In this document: positions 5,720-8,478 of the stretch, in pieces
Position numbering within the stretch: the first letter of the stretch is position 1
How the letters are laid out: each line of letters starts with the position of its first letter
Assembly: GCA_029940235.1 (NCBI GenBank)
Contig: JAOZRI010000089.1
Location: 1 to 8,478 of the forward strand
From: Desulfobacula sp.
GTDB taxonomy: Bacteria > Desulfobacterota > Desulfobacteria > Desulfobacterales > Desulfobacteraceae
DNA: 8,478 nt
Direction: 5' to 3'
Position numbers and translations under genes: made by a program
The notes under the pieces: model-generated
What the model saw: the letters and a program-made list of their open reading frames with translations, nothing else
What the model was told of the DNA's origin: nothing
Database searches by the model: none

Positions 5720-6805
5720 ATGGAAATCTTAAATATGGGAGGGTTTAATCCTCCAAAAGCAGACAGAGTTTTTTTGACTCAAAAGGTAAAAGCTGCCGGC
5801 TGAGCTGCTAAACTTGATCCAGGGGCACTGGATCGGATTGTGGGAGGACTTGAAATAAAATCCCATCCAAATCTTATGGTTGGACTTGAATCGCCGGATG
5901 ATGCAGGAGTCTATAAACTTGATTCTAAAACAGCACTTATTCAGACCCTTGATTTTTTAACTCCTGTTACAGATTCTCCCTATGAATTTGGTCAGATTGC
6001 TGCTGCCAACTCTTTAAGTGATGTCTATGCCATGGGAGGAAAGCCTATTACGGTGATGAATATCGTCTGTTTTCCGGGCAAAGATATGGATGAGAGTGTT
6101 TTGACTGAAACTCTGAAAGGAGGGTTGGATAAAATAGATGAATCCGGAGCAACTCTTGTGGGGGGACATACTGTTGATGATCCGGAATTTAAATACGGGC
6201 TCAGTGTCACAGGCATTGTGCACCCTGACAAGGTTTTAACTAATTCTGCAGCTCAAACAGGAGATTCAATTATTTTAACAAAACCTGTTGGTACAGGAAT
6301 CATGTCAACTGCCATAAAGGCAAGGGTTGCAAAAGAGGAGAATATAAAAGAGGCGGTTAAGGTCATGGCCATGTTGAACAGGGGAGCAGCAAGTGTGATG
6401 TCTCAATTTAAGTTCAAAATTAATGCCTGTACAGATGTTACAGGATTCGGACTTGCAGGGCATCTGCTGGAAATGGCCAAGGGATCAAAAAAAAATATTA
6501 ATCTTTATACCAGGCAGGTCCCTCTGCTGAAAAATGTATTGGAATTTGCAAATATGGGCATGGTGCCGGCTGGTGCCCATAAAAATCGCAAATTTTTTCA
6601 AGAACTTATAAAAGTTGATAAGGAAGTTGACCGCGCAATACTTGATTTAATGTTTGATCCCCAGACATCTGGAGGATTATTGATCAGTGTGGAAAAAAGT
6701 AAGGGTAAAGCATTTGTTGAAAAGATGAAAACCAGTGGTCACAAGGCCTGGATAATAGGTGAAATCACCCATGACAGCAACTCCGGGTTTTTAAATATAA
6801 TTTAA
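5720..6805 (+). CDS. selD: Selenide, water dikinase (selenophosphate synthetase), selenocysteine-containing
   Basis: SelD makes selenophosphate from selenide and ATP, the selenium donor for Sec-tRNA and selenouridine. The gene starts at ATG 5720, with GAGGTG at 5708-5713 six bases upstream, and reads MEILNMGGFNPPKADRVFLT before 'QKVKAAG-U-AAKLDPG'. TGA 5801-5803 is in frame and falls at residue 28, the position of the catalytic Cys/Sec of the family ('GAGCGCK' in Escherichia coli). The essential lysine follows as K31. Downstream, 'GLESPDDAGVY', 'GGHTVDDPEFKYGLSVTG' and 'CTDVTGFGLAGHLLEMA' are the ATP/metal-binding and core motifs of the PurM-like fold. Total length is 361 residues, normal for the family. 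A hairpin at bacterial-SECIS distance follows the TGA. Ordinary gene calling would start at GTG 5840 (321 residues) and drop the glycine-rich active-site loop. A pseudogene is unlikely because everything else is intact. Confidence 0.95.
5801..5834 (+). promoter_or_regulatory. Bacterial SECIS element with Sec UGA codon
   Basis: TGA at 5801-5803 is followed by a perfect 7-bp stem, GATCCAG (5816-5822) with CTGGATC (5828-5834), closed by the 5-base loop GGGCA (5823-5827). Two G-U pairs can extend the base (5815/5835, 5814/5836). There are 19 bases between the UGA and the loop, within the 16-37 range reported for bacterial SECIS elements. The loop begins with G, as the bacterial model requires for SelB binding. 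The hairpin encodes LDPGALD and is within selD. Confidence 0.85.
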
Positions 6806-6816
6806 TATTTTTCATG

Positions 6817-6845
6817 TTGACTTGAGATTCATCACATGATATTTG
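6817..6845 (+). promoter_or_regulatory. Candidate extended -10 promoter for the atp operon
   Basis: TTGACT at 6817-6822 (5 of 6 to TTGACA) is followed after 17 bases by TATTTG at 6840-6845 (3 of 6). The -10 box is preceded by TGA at 6837-6839, which gives the TGn of an extended -10. The start point would be near 6852, 24 bases before the atpZ ATG. The 70-base gap after selD and the change of function support a new transcription unit here, but the -10 box itself is weak. Confidence 0.38.
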
Positions 6846-6875
6846 CTTTGGAGATAAATTAGTCTTTAAGGCTAA

Positions 6876-7118
6876 ATGAAAAGGTTTTATTGGCGGATAA
6901 TGAAAAAAGAAACAGGCAAGACCATCAGGGAACTGGGATATTTTGCCAGCCTTGGGATGTCAGTGGCACTTGCGGTTTTTATTGGCCTTTTCATAGGTAT
7001 CTGGCTGGATAAAAAATTTGATACTGACCCTGTTATAATGTTTGTGGGTCTGGCAGTTGGAATTGCTGCAGGTTTCAATAATATTATCAGAGCAGGTAAA
7101 AAAGGAAAAAAATTTTAA
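6876..7118 (+). CDS. atpZ: AtpZ/AtpI-family small membrane protein, first gene of ATP synthase operon
   Basis: This 80-residue protein has two membrane helices, about 22-44 (YFASLGMSVALAVFIGLFIGIWLD) and about 52-70 (PVIMFVGLAVGIAAGF). They are joined by a short 'DKKFDTDP' turn, and a basic tail (RAGKKGKKF) follows. The 'GxWLDxxFxTxP' signature and the position just ahead of atpI and atpB identify it as the AtpZ type ('ATPase gene 1 protein'). In Bacillus, AtpZ together with AtpI has been linked to Mg2+/Ca2+ uptake that supports the synthase; whether that holds here is unknown. AAGG at 6868-6871 lies 4 bases before ATG 6876. A second ATG at 6900 (giving MKKETGKTIRELGYF) is an alternative start with a poorer ribosome-binding site. 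Its stop overlaps the atpI start by one base (TAATG). Confidence 0.85.
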   Translation: MKRFYWRIMKKETGKTIRELGYFASLGMSVALAVFIGLFIGIWLDKKFDTDPVIMFVGLAVGIAAGFNNIIRAGKKGKKF

Positions 7119-7519
7119 TGCAGAACATTCATAAAGTTGTAGATTTTGTGACAATCACAAACTGGCTGCTGCTGTTATCAGGAGGGGTCATAGGCTTGAT
7201 GATTGCCCCGGAAAAATTCACTCTCGGGATAATCCTTGGAGGATTGATTGTCGCAATTAATTTTCATCTTTTGAAAAGTACGCTTAAAAAAATGTTTGAC
7301 CCCGAGCTTGTATTAAACCGGGGACATTCACTTGTGTTTAATATCATCGTAAAATACTATATTCGATTTGCTGTAAGTGCAATTATAATATATCTGCTTT
7401 TATCAAAACAGATTGTTCATCCACTCGGGCTTGTAACAGGTCTGTCAGTGGTTGTGGCAAGTATATTTATTGCTACGGCATTTGAGTTAACAAGATCATT
7501 TTTCAAGGAGGCGGTATAA
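7118..7519 (+). CDS. atpI: ATP synthase subunit I (AtpI, Fo assembly factor)
   Basis: A 133-residue inner-membrane protein with four predicted helices, about 14-30, 35-53, 80-97 and 104-124. This is the usual architecture of the ATP synthase I chain. AtpI is not part of the mature enzyme; in several bacteria it helps assemble or stabilise the c-ring. Sequence identity in this family is low, so the call rests on helix count, size and its place between atpZ and atpB. Its ATG shares one base with the atpZ stop, and AAGGA at 7102-7106 is 11 bases upstream, so coupled translation is likely. The stop at 7517-7519 is one base before the atpB GTG. Confidence 0.85.
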   Translation: MQNIHKVVDFVTITNWLLLLSGGVIGLMIAPEKFTLGIILGGLIVAINFHLLKSTLKKMFDPELVLNRGHSLVFNIIVKYYIRFAVSAIIIYLLLSKQIVHPLGLVTGLSVVVASIFIATAFELTRSFFKEAV

Positions 7520-7520
7520 G

Positions 7521-8210
7521 GTGGAACATCCATATTTAATTCTTACTTCATTGTTTTCGATATTTGGTTTGGGAGAGTGGGCAGCAGCAAATCCACATGT
7601 TACATATATGTGGCTTTGTATGATCGTTTTGATATTCTTTGGGTGGCTTGCAGGCAGAAGTGTTTCCATGGTGCCTGGTAATGCACAGAATGTGTTTGAA
7701 ACTATAGTATCAGGGCTTGAAGAGTTTGTAGTTGGTATTACAGGAGAAGAGGGAAGGAAATCTTTTCCACTTGTAATAACCATATTTTTATTTGTTTTAC
7801 TGGGAAATCTTTTTGGATTGGTTCCCGGTTTCTTTCCTCCCACAGCCAGTATTAATACAACTCTGGCCTGTGCTTTAATTGCAGTTGGATGGAGTCATGT
7901 CATCGGCCTTCAATATCATGGCGTCAAATATATAAAACATTTTTTAGGCCCCATACCTATAATGATTCCAATGTTTTTACCCATTGAGATTGTAAGCCAT
8001 ATTGCAAGGGTTCTCTCTCTTACTTTCCGTCTTTTTGGGAATATGGCAGGACACGAACTTGTGGTTGGAATACTTTTATTATTGGCAGGAGCATTTCTCG
8101 TACCTCTGCCGATTATGGCTCTTGGTGCATTTGTTGCGCTTGTACAGGCATTTGTCTTCTTTTTACTTGCGACCATGTATATTGCAGGCGCGATAGAAGA
8201 AGCTCATTAA
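7521..8210 (+). CDS. atpB: F1Fo ATP synthase subunit a
   Basis: Subunit a forms the two half-channels that carry ions to and from the c-ring. The 229-residue protein contains the essential arginine at R170 in 'SLTFRLFGNMAGHEL' (equivalent to R210 of Escherichia coli) and a conserved glutamine, Q209, in 'ALVQAFVFFLL'. 'LFGLVPGFFPPTASINTTLACAL' and 'FLPIEIVSHIARVLSL' are also characteristic. Five or six membrane helices can be traced, and the length is normal for bacteria with a short N-terminus. The start is GTG 7521, chosen because a full AAGGAGG lies at 7505-7511, nine bases upstream, within the atpI end. The one-base gap to atpI implies coupling. Confidence 0.97.
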   Translation: MEHPYLILTSLFSIFGLGEWAAANPHVTYMWLCMIVLIFFGWLAGRSVSMVPGNAQNVFETIVSGLEEFVVGITGEEGRKSFPLVITIFLFVLLGNLFGLVPGFFPPTASINTTLACALIAVGWSHVIGLQYHGVKYIKHFLGPIPIMIPMFLPIEIVSHIARVLSLTFRLFGNMAGHELVVGILLLLAGAFLVPLPIMALGAFVALVQAFVFFLLATMYIAGAIEEAH

Positions 8211-8245
8211 ATTTAAGTTTTACGGGGGACACGGAAGAAGCCCGT

Positions 8246-8279
8246 TATTTTATATTATTTAATTATTATTATAAAGGAG
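8246..8279 (+). promoter_or_regulatory. atpE translation initiation region: AU-rich leader plus strong Shine-Dalgarno
   Basis: Between atpB and atpE there are 75 bases, unlike the near-zero gaps upstream. They hold a short stem (ACGGG 8222-8226 with CCCGT 8241-8245) and then an almost pure A/T tract at 8246-8275. AAGGAG at 8274-8279 lies 6 bases before the ATG. In Escherichia coli, an A/U-rich region before atpE boosts its translation to match the high copy number of subunit c. The same role here is inferred from position and composition. Confidence 0.5.
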
Positions 8280-8282
8280 TAA

Positions 8283-8478
<196 letters not shown>

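Noticed and set aside
5840..6805. SelD starting at GTG 5840 (321 residues)
   Set aside because: It lacks a ribosome-binding site, begins inside the post-SECIS region and loses the catalytic Sec/Lys loop, while the ATG at 5720 has all of these.
6792..6813. AT-only inverted repeat followed by T's after selD, as a terminator
   Set aside because: The stem is 5 A-T pairs only and overlaps the selD stop; stability is too low for an intrinsic terminator.

Overview
The window reads as ordinary chromosome from an AT-rich Gram-negative anaerobe, most likely a deltaproteobacterium of the Desulfobacterales (Desulfobacula/Desulfobacter-like). This is inference from three things: the split-type ATP synthase cluster order (atpZ-atpI-atpB-atpE), the use of selenocysteine in SelD, and the resemblance of several proteins to families I know from sulfate reducers. 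All genes lie on the + strand. No rRNA, tRNA, CRISPR array, insertion sequence or phage gene was seen.

Layout. Bases 1-107 are the C-terminal end of a polar amino acid ABC transporter ATPase. A 571-residue thiamine-pyrophosphate enzyme of the acetolactate synthase/pyruvate oxidase superfamily follows after 12 bases (120-1835). Next come diaminopimelate epimerase dapF (1942-2796) and a small two-helix membrane protein (2815-3081). A 196-base gap (3082-3277) carries a sigma-28-like (flagellar) promoter, followed by a 177-residue protein of unknown function (3278-3811). A 252-base AT-rich gap (3812-4063) has no gene I can support, but a sigma-70-like promoter lies at its 3' end. A tight group follows: a nitrilase/omega-amidase-type hydrolase (about 4121-4912), the peptidoglycan editing factor pgeF (overlapping it) and selD (5720-6805). 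The last segment starts the ATP synthase Fo operon: atpZ, atpI, atpB and the first 64 codons of atpE, which is cut by the window edge.

The most informative point is selD. Its reading frame is interrupted by an in-frame TGA at 5801-5803, exactly at the catalytic position of selenophosphate synthetase, and a perfect 7-bp hairpin follows at bacterial-SECIS distance. The gene is therefore a 361-residue selenoprotein. A conventional ORF call would begin at GTG 5840 and lose the active site. The organism must then have a Sec-decoding system (SelA, SelB, SelC), which lies outside the window.

How the genes work together. The Fo genes form a translationally coupled operon (TAATG overlap of atpZ/atpI, 1-base gap atpI/atpB), with a separate AU-rich, strong ribosome-binding region for the high-copy c subunit. 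The nitrilase-pgeF-selD group looks co-transcribed and housekeeping: metabolite or cell-wall damage repair plus selenium activation. I did not find evidence of a wholly new system. The least understood parts are the TPP enzyme beside an amino acid transporter, the sigma-28-preceded protein and the small membrane protein.
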